Assembly (NCBI GenBank): GCA_023145435.1
Contig: JAGLDS010000017.1
Coordinates: 1-42,092 of the forward strand
Direction of reading: 5' to 3'
Origin: Clostridiales bacterium
GTDB taxonomy: Bacteria; Bacillota; Clostridia; DUPQ01
DNA: 42,092 nucleotides
The notes under the pieces were generated by a model, which was not told where the DNA came from, did not search any database, and was given only the letters and a program-made list of their open reading frames with translations. The position numbers and the translations under genes are program-made. Below, in pieces: positions 26,436 to 36,693 of the stretch (position 1 is the first letter of the stretch; every line of letters begins with the position of its first letter).

Positions 26436-27410
26436 ATGGCAATTAACTATGACGAGCTACCAAGTGTAGCTCGTGACTTTTTAGCTTATATGGAAACTAT
26501 TAGAAATAAATCTAAAAATACGATTTCTGAATATTATTATGATTTGAGAATTTATTTTACTTACATACTAAAAAATGTTTATAAATTAAATAAACCTATT
26601 AATACTCTTACTCCTAAACAATTAGAAGATGTTAGCCTATCTGACTTATATTCATTTATGACATATTTATCTAGAGAACGCAAATCTTCTCCTCGTACAC
26701 GAGCTAGAAAAGTTGCAACATTAAAATCTTTTTATAAATTTATGCAAACAAAAGCTAAATTAATAAGTAAAAACAATGTATCTGAACTTGATTCTCCAAA
26801 AATAATTAAAGATTTACCAAAATATCTTGATTTAGAAGAAAGTAAACACTTATTACAGGTAATTAGTGGTAAGAACCATGAACGTGATTATGCAATTATA
26901 ACTTTATTTTTAAATTGTGGCTTGCGTATTTCTGAATTAGTAAATATTGATATGGATAGAATAAGAAATGATACTGTTACAATTATTGGAAAAGGTAATA
27001 AAGAACGTACAATTTATCTTAATAAAGCTGCTTTATATGCAATTAATAATTATAAACTAGTTCGCCCTAATGATGGATTAAAAGATCCTAAAGCTTTATT
27101 TATTAGCAATTTAAAACAACGTATTAGTCGTAAGACTGTACATATTATAGTTAAAAAGAATTTAGAGAAAGCAGGTCTAGATACAACTAAATACTCCGCA
27201 CATAAATTAAGACACACTGCTGCAACCTTAATGTATCGTTATGGACAAGTTGATATTAGAACATTACAAAAAATATTAGGACATGAAAGTATAGCAACTA
27301 CTGAAATATATACACATGTAGATAATATGCAATTAAGAGAAGCGACTAATAAAAATCCATTAGCAAACATTACTAAAGAAGAAAAAACAAACTTTACAGA
27401 CGACAATTAA
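26436..27410 (+). CDS. Tyrosine recombinase, XerC/XerD type
   Basis: 324 residues. The N-terminal SAM-like core-binding domain (about 8-110) has NKSKNTISEYYYDLR. The catalytic domain carries Arg in LNCGLRISELVNID, Lys in IIGKGNKERTIYL, HKLRHTAATLMYR, LGHESIATTEIYTHV and the nucleophile Tyr in IYTHV. All six catalytic residues are present. The size and order fit the chromosome-dimer-resolving Xer enzymes rather than a phage integrase. No attachment site lies beside it. Its linkage to glnS looks like a stable operon, although the glnS remnant shows this junction was once duplicated. Confidence 0.9.
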   Translation: MAINYDELPSVARDFLAYMETIRNKSKNTISEYYYDLRIYFTYILKNVYKLNKPINTLTPKQLEDVSLSDLYSFMTYLSRERKSSPRTRARKVATLKSFYKFMQTKAKLISKNNVSELDSPKIIKDLPKYLDLEESKHLLQVISGKNHERDYAIITLFLNCGLRISELVNIDMDRIRNDTVTIIGKGNKERTIYLNKAALYAINNYKLVRPNDGLKDPKALFISNLKQRISRKTVHIIVKKNLEKAGLDTTKYSAHKLRHTAATLMYRYGQVDIRTLQKILGHESIATTEIYTHVDNMQLREATNKNPLANITKEEKTNFTDDN

Positions 27411-27432
27411 TTGTTTATTATATATAAAGGAA

Positions 27433-27461
27433 CTTTTTAGTTGTATTTTCAGTCTAAAAAG
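27433..27461. repeat. Inverted repeat between the recombinase and LCP genes
   Basis: CTTTTTAG (27433-27440) and CTAAAAAG (27454-27461) give a perfect 8-bp stem with a 13-base loop. No U-tract follows on the plus strand. It could be a weak terminator or an RNA element ahead of the LCP ribosome site GGAGG. Confidence 0.4.
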
Positions 27462-27484
27462 AAAGACATAATTGGAGGACCTAA

Positions 27485-28612
27485 ATGGGAATTAAAAAAT
27501 TTATTTCAGTATTCACAGTGATTATATTCATTTTTCTTTGTATATCAGGATTTGTCCTTATATCATATATTAATTCACAAGAAGCAAAAGCTATTGTAGA
27601 AGTTAATAATCCAGATGCAACTCCAAATCCAAATGCTACACCTACTCCATCAGGTATATTAAATGAATGGATTGATTATCCAGATGCATTTAATATGTTG
27701 ATATTAGTTAAGGATGTTAAGGGTTATAACACTGATGCTATGATGATTGTTAATTATGATCCAGCAAATAAACAAATTCATACCCTTTCTATCCCACGTG
27801 ATATCATTTATGATTATTACTATAGTACTGATAATGAGACTGGTGATTATATCTATGTAAATGGTGAACGTGTAAAAATTCCTATTAGAATTAGTGATAT
27901 TTATATACCAGAAATAGATAAAAGTATTGTAGCTGCTTTAGACGCTACTACTATTCCAGAAGATGCTACACAAAAAGAAATTAATGAACTCAATCAACAA
28001 GCAAGAATTCAAGGAAAAACTATTGGAGCTTTAAATGCTATTTCTCTTTTTGAAAATCATTTTAACATTAATATAAAATATTATGTAACTATTGATTTAT
28101 CAATATTTAGAGAAATTATCAATCAACTCGGTGGAGTTGACTATAATATACCTGTAAAACTTGATTATGATGATGCTTTTCAAGATTTACACATTCATTT
28201 TAATCCTGGAATGCAACATCTTGATGGTCAAGCAGCAGAAGAATTGTTGCGCTTTAGACGTCCTAATAATTATGAGTATACAGAGGAATTAAATAAATAT
28301 TATCCTACATTGGGATCTGACATTGATAGAATTAATGTACAACAGGAATTTTTCCAAGAATTAATAAGACAAAAAGCAAATTTCCTTTATGCTTCTAAAA
28401 TTTCAAGTATTTTATATGTAGTATATGATAATATCCAAACAAATATTGATATGCCAGCCATAATTGATTTACTAAAATATATTCCTGAATTTGATATGAA
28501 TAATATAATGTGGAAAACTATTCCAGGCGAAATAGATGGAGACTATTATTTAATGGATTATATTCAAACAAGAGAATTAATTAAAAAATATTTCATAGGA
28601 AGTAGTAAATAA
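27485..28612 (+). CDS. LytR-CpsA-Psr (LCP) family cell-wall glycopolymer transferase
   Basis: 375 residues. One N-terminal membrane anchor (about 8-30) is followed by a Thr/Pro/Asn linker (ATPNPNATPTPSG) and the extracellular LCP domain. LCP marks are the TLSIPRDIIY strand, INQLGGVDYNIP, HLDGQAAEELLRFRRP and DIDRINVQQEFFQ, with the Asp and Arg residues that bind the pyrophosphate of the lipid carrier. These enzymes attach teichoic acid or capsule polymers to peptidoglycan, so the organism has a Gram-positive wall. GGAGG precedes the ATG, and a strong terminator follows. Confidence 0.95.
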   Translation: MGIKKFISVFTVIIFIFLCISGFVLISYINSQEAKAIVEVNNPDATPNPNATPTPSGILNEWIDYPDAFNMLILVKDVKGYNTDAMMIVNYDPANKQIHTLSIPRDIIYDYYYSTDNETGDYIYVNGERVKIPIRISDIYIPEIDKSIVAALDATTIPEDATQKEINELNQQARIQGKTIGALNAISLFENHFNINIKYYVTIDLSIFREIINQLGGVDYNIPVKLDYDDAFQDLHIHFNPGMQHLDGQAAEELLRFRRPNNYEYTEELNKYYPTLGSDIDRINVQQEFFQELIRQKANFLYASKISSILYVVYDNIQTNIDMPAIIDLLKYIPEFDMNNIMWKTIPGEIDGDYYLMDYIQTRELIKKYFIGSSK

Positions 28613-28629
28613 TTTATTTTTCGCAATTT

Positions 28630-28657
28630 AAAAGGATGGTAAAACCATCCTTTTTTT
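28630..28657. terminator. Bidirectional terminator between the LCP and M18 peptidase genes
   Basis: AAAAGGATGGT (28630-28640), loop AAA, ACCATCCTTTT (28644-28654), then more T. The perfect 11-bp stem has A-runs and T-runs on both sides, so it serves the two convergent operons. Confidence 0.9.
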
Positions 28658-28675
28658 ATTTGAATTTATATAAAT

Positions 28676-30094
28676 CTAGTTTTGTAAAAAAACCTTAAAT
28701 GCTAAATAGGTCATGAAAATGTCTACTTTACTTGCAATCTCTAAAGGTGCATGCATATTTAATAGTGGAATTCCCACATCAACAACTTCAATACCAAGTT
28801 TAGCTGCAAATTTAGCAATGGTTCCTCCCCCGCCTTGATCAACTTTACCTAATTCACCTACTTGCCAAACAATATTATTTTCATCTAATAATTTTGTTAC
28901 TTTATACATTAATTTACTGCTAGCATCAGAAGCTCCACCTTTTCCTCTTGAACCTGTATATTTCATAATTCCAACACCACGTCCTAGATAAGTTGAATTA
29001 TTAGCTTCATATGCATTTTTAAAGTTAGGATCAAAGGCAGCATTAACATCTGCAGAAAGCATAATTGAATTATATAATACATCTTTAACATTAATATCTT
29101 TATTATCTTTAGATGTTAAAGTTGTTAAGATAGAAACAAAATATTCTAAGAAATCAGATTGAGCTCCTGTGTTCCCTACACTCCCTATCTCCTCTTTATC
29201 AGATAAATAGAGTATAGATGTCTTATTGGGTATTCCTGCGTCTAGAATAGCTTGAAGCCCCATATAGGAACATACACGGTCATCATGTGCATAGGCACCT
29301 ATTAATCCTCTATCAATACCAACATCTCTAGCTTTACCAGCTGGTACAATTTCAATCTCTGCATTAATAAAATCTTTTTCTTTAATACCATATTTTTCAT
29401 TTAATAATTTCATAACTGTTAATTTTACTTTATCATTTGAATCATCATCACTAATTGGTACTGAACCAATAATAACATTAAGATTTTCTCCAGTGATTGC
29501 TTCTCCAATTTTTTTTGCATATTGATCTTTAGCTAAATGAGGTAAAATATCTGATATTACAAATATAGGATCTTTTTCATTTTCTCCAATAACTATCTCA
29601 ATTTTCTCACCATTTTCTTTATAGATTACACCATGTATTGCTAAAGGTGTTGCTACCCATTGGTATTTTTTTACGCCACCATAATAATGGGTTTTTAACA
29701 TTGCAATATCACTTTCTTCATATAAAGGTAATGGTTTTAAATCTAGTCTAGGTGAATCAATATGAGCACCTAGCATATTTATTCCATTACTTAAGGGCTG
29801 TTTTCCGATTGTTGCTAAAGCTATAGTTTTTTCGTTGCTTTCTAAATAAACCTTATCACCAATTTGAAGCGGTTGTTTATTTAAATACACATCTTTTAAT
29901 GAAACATATCCATTTTTTTTAATTAACTCAATTGTGTTAAAAACAAATTCTCTTTCAGTTTTAGATTTATCTAGAAACTTCTTATAACCATCATTGAGTT
30001 TTTTTGATTCTTCAATTTGCTTATCTGTTAGTTTGTCCCAAGCCTTTGTTCTCTCGTAAAACAAGCTTTTCTTTAATTCTTTTACTTCTGACAT
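28676..30094 (-). CDS. M18 family aminopeptidase
   Basis: 472 residues. The co-catalytic zinc aminopeptidase motifs are in order: NMLGAHIDSPRLDLKP, GAYAHDDRVCSY, LSDKEEIGSVGNTGA (catalytic and metal Glu), SADVNAAFDPNF and GIPLLNMHAPLEIASKVD. It removes N-terminal residues, typically acidic or hydrophobic, from peptides in the cytoplasm. The length fits the bacterial subgroup. It is the last gene of the long ylxM operon; its ATG shares a base with the mnmA stop. Confidence 0.94.
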   Translation of the reverse strand: MSEVKELKKSLFYERTKAWDKLTDKQIEESKKLNDGYKKFLDKSKTEREFVFNTIELIKKNGYVSLKDVYLNKQPLQIGDKVYLESNEKTIALATIGKQPLSNGINMLGAHIDSPRLDLKPLPLYEESDIAMLKTHYYGGVKKYQWVATPLAIHGVIYKENGEKIEIVIGENEKDPIFVISDILPHLAKDQYAKKIGEAITGENLNVIIGSVPISDDDSNDKVKLTVMKLLNEKYGIKEKDFINAEIEIVPAGKARDVGIDRGLIGAYAHDDRVCSYMGLQAILDAGIPNKTSILYLSDKEEIGSVGNTGAQSDFLEYFVSILTTLTSKDNKDINVKDVLYNSIMLSADVNAAFDPNFKNAYEANNSTYLGRGVGIMKYTGSRGKGGASDASSKLMYKVTKLLDENNIVWQVGELGKVDQGGGGTIAKFAAKLGIEVVDVGIPLLNMHAPLEIASKVDIFMTYLAFKVFLQN

Positions 30095-31125
30095 TATTGT
30101 TCTCCTTTTTCAATAATTCCCCCACCAACAACGTATTTTTTTGTATAAAAGACAATTGATTGCCCCAACGTGATTGCACGTTGACTTTCACTGAATACTA
30201 CAATCATTTTATCTTGTTCTTGATGTATTGTTACTGATGCTTTTTTAGCACTGTATCTAATTTTAGCATATATTTGCTCATTCTTGGGTACTACTCCATT
30301 AATTAATGTAATGTTTGTAATAATAGCTTTAATCCCATAAAGATTTTTTTCACTTGTAATTACAACATCACCACTTTTATAATCAATATTTTTTACATAG
30401 GCTGGTTTTCCAATAGCCAAATTCATTCCTTTTCTCTGACCAATAGTATAATTAACAATGCCATCATGTGGTTTTATTATTGTACCATCTTCATATATAA
30501 AATTACCCATCTTGTTCTTAGCATTATTTCTTTTTAAGAATATTTTATAATCATCTTTTATAAAACAAATTTCTTGGCTTTCTTTACTTTCTCTTGGTAA
30601 CAGTTTATTTTTAGCACAAATATCTCTAGCTTGCTCTTTTGAAAGTTTTCCCAAAGGAAAAAGAATATGTTTAAGTTGCTCTTCTAATAAAACATGTAGA
30701 AAATATGTTTGATCTTTCTTAATATCAAGTGAACTTTGTAAATAGAATCTATCTTTAATTTTTAAAATAATAGCATAATGTCCTGTTGATACATAATCAT
30801 ATCCATTTTTAATTGCATAATCATAAATCATTCCAAATTTAATAGCTTTATTACAATTAATGCATGGATTAGGTGTTATACCTTTTTCATAATCATTAAT
30901 AAACTTTAATATTACACTTTTATTAAATTCTTTTGTAATATTTAAAGTAATATGATTAATATTTAATCTATTACAAATCTTAAGTGCCTTTTTATTTGCA
31001 TCATTAGTAACTTTATCAATTTGAAAGGTTAAACCAGTTACATCATAACCTTGTTCTATTAATAGTACAGCTGCGGCTGTGGAATCAATTCCACCGCTCA
31101 TTCCTAAAAGAACTTTCTTTTTCAT
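30094..31125 (-). CDS. mnmA: tRNA-specific 2-thiouridylase MnmA
   Basis: 343 residues. It thiolates U34 of tRNA-Glu, tRNA-Gln and tRNA-Lys. The PP-loop is MSGGIDSTAA (9-18). The two catalytic cysteines are in NPCINCNKAIKFG (about residue 100) and in QEICFIKDD (about 195). GQRKGMNLAIG and IRYSAKKA mark the C-terminal barrels. It directly follows the nifU-like and nifS-like genes with one-base stop/start overlap, consistent with sulfur delivery from the cysteine desulfurase. The size is slightly short for the family but all motifs are present. Confidence 0.95.
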   Translation of the reverse strand: MKKKVLLGMSGGIDSTAAAVLLIEQGYDVTGLTFQIDKVTNDANKKALKICNRLNINHITLNITKEFNKSVILKFINDYEKGITPNPCINCNKAIKFGMIYDYAIKNGYDYVSTGHYAIILKIKDRFYLQSSLDIKKDQTYFLHVLLEEQLKHILFPLGKLSKEQARDICAKNKLLPRESKESQEICFIKDDYKIFLKRNNAKNKMGNFIYEDGTIIKPHDGIVNYTIGQRKGMNLAIGKPAYVKNIDYKSGDVVITSEKNLYGIKAIITNITLINGVVPKNEQIYAKIRYSAKKASVTIHQEQDKMIVVFSESQRAITLGQSIVFYTKKYVVGGGIIEKGEQ

Positions 31126-31538
31126 TAATCCCTACAACAATCATCACACTGGTTATGAGTTTCTATAATAATACCTTGTTTTTTCTTGTAATCTGCTATA
31201 GCTTCTTTAACAGCTTCTTCTGCCAAAACAGAACAGTGAATTTTTGCAGGTGGTAAGCCATCTAGTGCTTCAATTACTGCTTTATTTGTAAGTTCCAATG
31301 CAACATCAACATGTTTATTCTTAATCAATTCAGTTGCGATACTACTAGTAGCAATGGCTGCACCACAACCAAAAGTTTTAAAACTTACATCTTTTATAAT
31401 ATCATCTTCAATTTTAAGATAGATTCTCATGATATCACCACAGGCTGCATTACCTACTTCACCAACGGCATCATAGTCTTTTAATTCTCCTACATTTCTC
31501 GGGTTTGAAAAATGATCCATAACTTTTTCTGTATACAT
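31125..31538 (-). CDS. NifU/IscU-like iron-sulfur scaffold protein
   Basis: 137 residues. Scaffold ligands are C33 with D35 (GNAACGDIM), C58 (FGCGAAIA) and H101-C102 (IHCSVLAEEA). The opening YTEKVMDHFSNPRNVG is diagnostic. It receives sulfur from the desulfurase encoded upstream and builds [2Fe-2S] clusters. The C-terminal tail has CDDCC, extra cysteines that are outside the usual scaffold. AGGAG precedes the ATG; the gene lies 9 bases after the nifS-like gene. Confidence 0.93.
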   Translation of the reverse strand: MYTEKVMDHFSNPRNVGELKDYDAVGEVGNAACGDIMRIYLKIEDDIIKDVSFKTFGCGAAIATSSIATELIKNKHVDVALELTNKAVIEALDGLPPAKIHCSVLAEEAVKEAIADYKKKQGIIIETHNQCDDCCRD

Positions 31539-31547
31539 TATTTTCTC

Positions 31548-32714
31548 CTATTTGTCATATAAAGGTGACATATCGCGTAATCTTTTAACAATTTCTTTTA
31601 ATTCATTTACTACTATATAAACATCCTCTTCACTATTATCCCAACCATATGTTAAACGAAGAGAGCCATGTGCTATTTCATGTGGCAATCCTATGGCTAA
31701 AAGAACATGTGAAGGATCTAAAGAACCTGAAGTGCAAGCTGATCCAGAAGATGCGAAAATTTTATTAATATCTAAGAAAAGTAATAATCCTTCACCTTCA
31801 ATATATCTAAAAGCAAAATTAATGTTTCCAGGTAGTCTATTATTCATATCTCCGTTAATAATAGTTTCTGGAATTTGCTCAATTACTAATTTTGCAGTTA
31901 AATCACGAAGTTTTTTAATATGTTTGTTATATTTTTCAATATTATTTACAGCTATTTTCAAAGCCATTGCCAAACCAACAATATTAGCAATATTTTCAGT
32001 AGCTGCACGTCTGGTTTTTTCTTGAGCTCCACCATGTAACAAATTATCTATTCTAATTCCCCTTCTTACAAATAAGGCACCTACACCTTTTGGACCATAA
32101 AATTTATGAGCAGATATAGATAATAAATCAACATTTAAATCATCAACATCAATGTTTATCGTTCCTGCAGCTTGAATAGCATCTGTGTGAAATAGAATAT
32201 CAAATTCTTTTGATAATTTACCAATTTCTTTAATTGGTTGAATTGTACCAATCTCATTATTTGCATACATAACAGTTATTAAAATTGTATCTTTTCTTAT
32301 GGCTTTTTTAATTTTTTCAACTGATACTATACCATTTTTTTCAACAGGAACATATGTGACTAAAAATCCTTGTTTTTCAAGGTACTTCAATGTATGTAAA
32401 ATTGAATGATGTTCAATATTTGTTGTTATTATATGGTTTCCTTTTTTCTTATAAGCATTACAAATACCTTTTAATGCCCAATTATTACTTTCTGTACCAC
32501 AACTTGTAAAATATATTTCACTTTCTTTACTATTTAAAGCGTTAGCAACAATTAGTCTTGAATTTTCAATTACTTCTTTTGATTTTCTACCCAAAGAATA
32601 AATTGATGATGGATTACCATAATTGTTTGAAAACCATGGAATCATTTCTTTTAGTACTTCATCATTTACCTTAGTTGTTGCACCATGATCTAAATATATA
32701 TTTTTACTATTCAT
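31548..32714 (-). CDS. Cysteine desulfurase, NifS/IscS type
   Basis: 388 residues, class V PLP enzyme giving persulfide sulfur from cysteine for Fe-S clusters and tRNA thiolation. DHGATTKVND is the start motif, TSCGTESNNWALKG the PLP phosphate loop, and SISAHKFYGPKGVGAL holds the PLP lysine. SSGSACTSGS carries the catalytic Cys in the extended loop of the IscS/NifS group. Its neighbours nifU and mnmA are its expected partners. The start overlaps the preceding small membrane-protein gene by 8 bases. Confidence 0.96.
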   Translation of the reverse strand: MNSKNIYLDHGATTKVNDEVLKEMIPWFSNNYGNPSSIYSLGRKSKEVIENSRLIVANALNSKESEIYFTSCGTESNNWALKGICNAYKKKGNHIITTNIEHHSILHTLKYLEKQGFLVTYVPVEKNGIVSVEKIKKAIRKDTILITVMYANNEIGTIQPIKEIGKLSKEFDILFHTDAIQAAGTINIDVDDLNVDLLSISAHKFYGPKGVGALFVRRGIRIDNLLHGGAQEKTRRAATENIANIVGLAMALKIAVNNIEKYNKHIKKLRDLTAKLVIEQIPETIINGDMNNRLPGNINFAFRYIEGEGLLLFLDINKIFASSGSACTSGSLDPSHVLLAIGLPHEIAHGSLRLTYGWDNSEEDVYIVVNELKEIVKRLRDMSPLYDK

Positions 32715-32928
32715 CTGTTGTATTCTCTTTCTTGGTTATTTCGTCCTCATTTTGTTCTTTTTTTGATTTATTAAAAAATAAAAAATAAACCAGTATTAAT
32801 ACATATATACCCATTGATATTTCACTATAAAACTGAAATACAGTAATATTTACAATAAGTAACACAAATAATACCAATAATATAAGTGCTCCTATTCTTT
32901 TATAGAGTTTTTTCTTTCTATCATCCAT
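32707..32928 (-). CDS. Small two-helix membrane protein, function unknown
   Basis: 73 residues. A basic start ([13 protein letters not shown]) is followed by two hydrophobic segments (about 13-31 and 37-53) and a charged C-terminal tail (EQNEDEITKKEN). The start at 32928 lies inside the end of rarA (37-base overlap) and the end overlaps the nifS-like gene. The overlaps and the membrane-like composition support a real gene. I recognise no family. Confidence 0.65.
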   Translation of the reverse strand: MDDRKKKLYKRIGALILLVLFVLLIVNITVFQFYSEISMGIYVLILVYFLFFNKSKKEQNEDEITKKENTTDE

Positions 32929-34190
32929 TTTGAAACTTTCCTTTCATAACCGTTATTAGTTGGTTCATAATATTTAACGTTTTTAATTTGATTTGGTAAA
33001 AATTGTTGATTTATATAATTACCTTCATAGTTATGTGCGTATTTATATCCAACACTATAACCATGCGCTTTCATACCATTAGCAGGAGCGTTACGTAGCC
33101 ACATTGGAATTTCTCCTACATTCTTGTTTTTTATATCAGCAAGTGCACTTTCAATTGCTACATAGGTTGCATTAGATTTTGGACTAACTGCAATATAATT
33201 AGCAGCTTCTGATAGTATAATTCGTGCCTCTGGCATACCAATCATTCTAACTGCTTCAAATGCAGCTTGTGCTACTAATAAAGCTGTAGGATTTGCTAAT
33301 CCCACATCTTCTGCAGCACAAATGACTATTCGTCTTGCCAAAAATTTAATATCTTCTCCTGCATAAAGAGCTCTAGCTAAGTAAAATGTAGCGCCATCAG
33401 GTGACGAACCTCTCATTGATTTTATAAAAGCACTAATATTATCATAATGCTCATCTGCATTTTTATCAAATCTTATTGTTTTAGTTTGAATGCAATTTTT
33501 AATTGTTGGTAAATCGATATTAATGATTCCTTGTTTATCAAGGTTTGTAGTTAATACTGCCAATTCAAGAGCGTTAAGTGCGATTCTAGCATCACCTTGG
33601 CTAACAACAGATATATATAATAAGGCCTTTTTATCAACTTTTATTTTATAATTTCCTAAACCATATTCACTATCATTTATGGCCATATTTAAAATAGTAA
33701 ATATATTTTCTTCACTTAAACTTGTAAGCATAAATACATTTGAACGTGAAATAAGTGCTTTATTAACTTCAAAATATGGATTTTCAGTTGTTGCTCCTAT
33801 TAGTACAATTGTTCCATCTTCGACTGATGGTAATAATGCATCTTGTTGTGCTTTATTAAAGCGATGAATTTCATCAATAAATAATATTGTTCTTCCAGCT
33901 TGATTTAAAAGTGAACTTTTCGTTTCATTAATAATTCTCTTTATATCAGCAACTCCAGAAGTAACTGCATTAATTTGCTCAAAATGACTTCTTGTTGTTT
34001 TTGCTATTATTCTTGCTAAAGAAGTTTTCCCTGTCCCAGGAGGCCCAAATAAAATAATCGAGCGTAATCTATCGGCTTCAATCATTCTTCTTAAAAGTTG
34101 ATTTTCTCCAATAATATTTTCCTGTCCTATAAATTGGGAAAGATTTTTAGGAGTCATTCTATAAGCTAATGGTTTTTTTTCATTATTCAT
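32892..34190 (-). CDS. rarA: Replication-associated recombination protein A (RarA/MgsA)
   Basis: 432 residues, AAA+ ATPase acting at stalled replication forks. The N-terminal [17 protein letters not shown] is followed by Walker [14 protein letters not shown] (about 49-61), Walker [21 protein letters not shown] and sensor GATTENP. The C-terminal tetramerisation domain has [18 protein letters not shown] and WLRNAP. Length is typical. It lies 2 bases after glyA and probably relies on translational coupling, since no ribosome site separates them. Confidence 0.95.
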   Translation of the reverse strand: MNNEKKPLAYRMTPKNLSQFIGQENIIGENQLLRRMIEADRLRSIILFGPPGTGKTSLARIIAKTTRSHFEQINAVTSGVADIKRIINETKSSLLNQAGRTILFIDEIHRFNKAQQDALLPSVEDGTIVLIGATTENPYFEVNKALISRSNVFMLTSLSEENIFTILNMAINDSEYGLGNYKIKVDKKALLYISVVSQGDARIALNALELAVLTTNLDKQGIINIDLPTIKNCIQTKTIRFDKNADEHYDNISAFIKSMRGSSPDGATFYLARALYAGEDIKFLARRIVICAAEDVGLANPTALLVAQAAFEAVRMIGMPEARIILSEAANYIAVSPKSNATYVAIESALADIKNKNVGEIPMWLRNAPANGMKAHGYSVGYKYAHNYEGNYINQQFLPNQIKNVKYYEPTNNGYERKVSKWMIERKNSIKE

Positions 34191-34192
34191 TT

Positions 34193-35428
34193 TTAGTATA
34201 AAGGATACCTTCCCACTAATTTGGCAACTTTTCTAATTACTTTTTCATGATTACTTTCAAAATCATTAATAGTTAGAGAAATTAAATTAGCAATTTCTAA
34301 CATATCTTTTTCAACCATTCCTCTGCTTGTTACAGCAGGTGTTCCTAATCTGATTCCACTTGTTAAAGTAGGTTTTTTTGTGTCAAATGGAATTCCATTT
34401 TTATTACAAGTAATATTAACTTCATCTAAAAGTCTTTGCGCTTTTTTACCTGACATTTTCTTATTTGTTAAATCAACTAGTAATAGATGGGTATCTGTAC
34501 CACCAGCTACTAAGTCAAATCCATTACTAATTAATCCTTTTTCTAAGGCTTTTGCATTTTTTATTATTTGTTTTTGATAAGTTTTAAATTCATCACTTAA
34601 TGCTTCTTTAAAACTTACAGCTTTTGCAGCAATTATATGCATTAATGGACCACCTTGTGTTCCTGGAAAAACTGCAGAATTTATTTTTTTTGCATGTTCT
34701 TCTTTACACATTATCATTCCACCTCTTGGCCCTCTTAATGTTTTATGTGTTGTTGTTGTCACAAAATCTGCATAAGGGATTGGTGATGGATGTAACCCAG
34801 TTGCAACTAAACCTGCAATATGAGCAATGTCCACCATTAAATATGCACCACATTCTTTCGCAATATTTGAGAACTTTTCAAAATCAATTGTTCTAGAATA
34901 AGCACTAGCACCAGCAATAATCATCTTTGGACGGTGTAATAACGCTTTTTCCCTAACTTCATCATAATCAATTGTATGATCATCTTTTTTTACGCTATAT
35001 GAAACAACATTAAAATATTTACCAGAAATATTTTTAAACATACCGTGTGATAAATGTCCCCCACAAGATAGGTCCATACCCATAACAGTATCACCTGGAT
35101 CTAATACAGCAAAAAACACAGCTAAATTTGCAGAAGCGCCCGAATGAGGTTGTACATTTACATGATCAGCTTTAAATAGTTCTTTTGCTCTATCAATAGC
35201 TAACTGTTCTACAATATCAACATATTGACATCCACCATAATAACGTTTTGCTGGATAACCTTCAGCGTACTTATTAGTTAGTGGTGTTCCCATTGCATCT
35301 AAAACAGCTTCTGAAACAAAATTTTCACTTGCAATCAATTCAATATTATTTCGTTGTCTATTGACTTCTAATTCAATAGCTTTAGCTACCTCTTGATCAA
35401 TTGCTTTAATTTTATCTAGTCTGTACAT
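34193..35428 (-). CDS. glyA: Serine hydroxymethyltransferase
   Basis: 411 residues, fold-type I PLP enzyme that turns serine plus THF into glycine and 5,10-methylene-THF. [15 protein letters not shown] is the N-terminal signature. [29 protein letters not shown] and [15 protein letters not shown] (PLP Lys) are all present. It supplies one-carbon units that connect to the 5-formyl-THF cyclo-ligase elsewhere in the window. It lies 11 bases after trmD within the long operon. Confidence 0.97.
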   Translation of the reverse strand: MYRLDKIKAIDQEVAKAIELEVNRQRNNIELIASENFVSEAVLDAMGTPLTNKYAEGYPAKRYYGGCQYVDIVEQLAIDRAKELFKADHVNVQPHSGASANLAVFFAVLDPGDTVMGMDLSCGGHLSHGMFKNISGKYFNVVSYSVKKDDHTIDYDEVREKALLHRPKMIIAGASAYSRTIDFEKFSNIAKECGAYLMVDIAHIAGLVATGLHPSPIPYADFVTTTTHKTLRGPRGGMIMCKEEHAKKINSAVFPGTQGGPLMHIIAAKAVSFKEALSDEFKTYQKQIIKNAKALEKGLISNGFDLVAGGTDTHLLLVDLTNKKMSGKKAQRLLDEVNITCNKNGIPFDTKKPTLTSGIRLGTPAVTSRGMVEKDMLEIANLISLTINDFESNHEKVIRKVAKLVGRYPLY

Positions 35429-35439
35429 CTCTTGTTCTC

Positions 35440-36189
35440 CTATTCTTTAATTAACTTTTGTATCTCTTTTTTCATGTTTGGTAATTCATCAATTAATAAT
35501 AATGCTTCCTTTTTACTAATACCTCTTTTAATTAATAAGTCGATTCTTTTTATAAATGTTTCTTTTAAACTTTGTGTTAATTGATAATCATTAATTAATT
35601 TATGATTTCCTGATAAAAGTATTTTTGGAACAATCATTCCTTCATAATTTTCAGGTCGTGTATATTGTTCATATTCTAATAATCCATTATAGTGTGATTC
35701 ATTTTCATAAGCTTCTTTATCTAAGACACCTTCTTTTAATCTAATTAAAGAGTCAATAAGTACCATAGCAGGTATTTCACCACCAGATAATACATAATCA
35801 CCAATTGAAATTTCTTCATTCACATATTCATCTATAATACGTTGATCAATTCCCTCGTAGCGACCACAAATAATTGTTATATTCTTTAACTTATTAAGTT
35901 TTATTATCTTTTCTTGTGTAAGATTATTACCCTTTGGAGACACATAAATTACATGACCACTATTTTCCAATGAGCTTAAGGCATCGATAACTGGTTGACA
36001 TGTCATAATCATTCCTTTACCTCCGCCATAGGGATAATCATCAGTGTTTTTATGTTTGTTATTTGCAAAATCTCTAATATTTACAATTGAAAGGTTAATT
36101 AATCCTTTTTCCATTGCAATATTAGTAATTCCATAGTTTAAAGCACTAAAAATATCAGGAAATATTGTTAAAACATTAATATTACTCAT
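35440..36189 (-). CDS. trmD: tRNA (guanine-N1-)-methyltransferase
   Basis: 249 residues. It methylates G37 of tRNAs reading CNN and some other codons, using SAM bound in a trefoil knot. [24 protein letters not shown] and [19 protein letters not shown] (the knot) are diagnostic. The C-terminal helical domain contacts tRNA. The start overlaps the rimM end by 8 bases, the usual arrangement of these two genes. Confidence 0.96.
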   Translation of the reverse strand: MSNINVLTIFPDIFSALNYGITNIAMEKGLINLSIVNIRDFANNKHKNTDDYPYGGGKGMIMTCQPVIDALSSLENSGHVIYVSPKGNNLTQEKIIKLNKLKNITIICGRYEGIDQRIIDEYVNEEISIGDYVLSGGEIPAMVLIDSLIRLKEGVLDKEAYENESHYNGLLEYEQYTRPENYEGMIVPKILLSGNHKLINDYQLTQSLKETFIKRIDLLIKRGISKKEALLLIDELPNMKKEIQKLIKE

Positions 36190-36679
36190 CTTCTAATAGC
36201 CCTTCTGGTAATTTTACTATTATTTCTTTATTAGCAATATCTACTTTTAATATAACTGTTTTTAAAGCTGGTATAAGTATTTCATTTTCCTTATCTCTTA
36301 CAATATATACATCATTACTTCCAGTATGTACTATATCAACTATTGTTCCTAGATGTCTATTGTCTTCTAGTACTTTACAACCCATTAAATCATTTAAGTA
36401 ATATTCATTAGTACTTAATTGATGTCCATCTTTTCTATGAATATATACTATTTTATTAATATGTTTTTCAGCTTGACTTCGATTTATTATATCTTCAAAT
36501 TGAACTAATACCATTTTTTTATGTATTCTAGCATTAGAAATTTTCATTTCCTTTTTATCAATAATTAAATAGGATAATGATTCAAAAACTTCAACATAAT
36601 CTGTATAAGGATAAATTTTAACTTCACCCTTAATTCCATGAACATTAACTATTTTACCTATATCAAAATATTCAATCAT
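36182..36679 (-). CDS. rimM: Ribosome maturation factor RimM
   Basis: 165 residues. The N-terminal beta-barrel starts DIGKIVNVHGIKGEVKIYP. The C-terminal PRC barrel has YYLNDLMGCKVLED and IVHTGSNDVYIVRD. It assists 30S head assembly around S19. AAAGG lies 6 bases before the ATG. A terminator-like hairpin separates it from khpA, so its expression level may differ from the rpsP-khpA part. Confidence 0.95.
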   Translation of the reverse strand: MIEYFDIGKIVNVHGIKGEVKIYPYTDYVEVFESLSYLIIDKKEMKISNARIHKKMVLVQFEDIINRSQAEKHINKIVYIHRKDGHQLSTNEYYLNDLMGCKVLEDNRHLGTIVDIVHTGSNDVYIVRDKENEILIPALKTVILKVDIANKEIIVKLPEGLLEDE

Positions 36680-36693
36680 TTCATACCTTTATA

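Noticed and set aside
26436-27410. Tyrosine recombinase as a phage or integrative-element integrase
   Set aside because: It is 3 bases after glnS in a housekeeping operon, has the Xer size and motifs, and no att-like repeat, tRNA or element genes are next to it.
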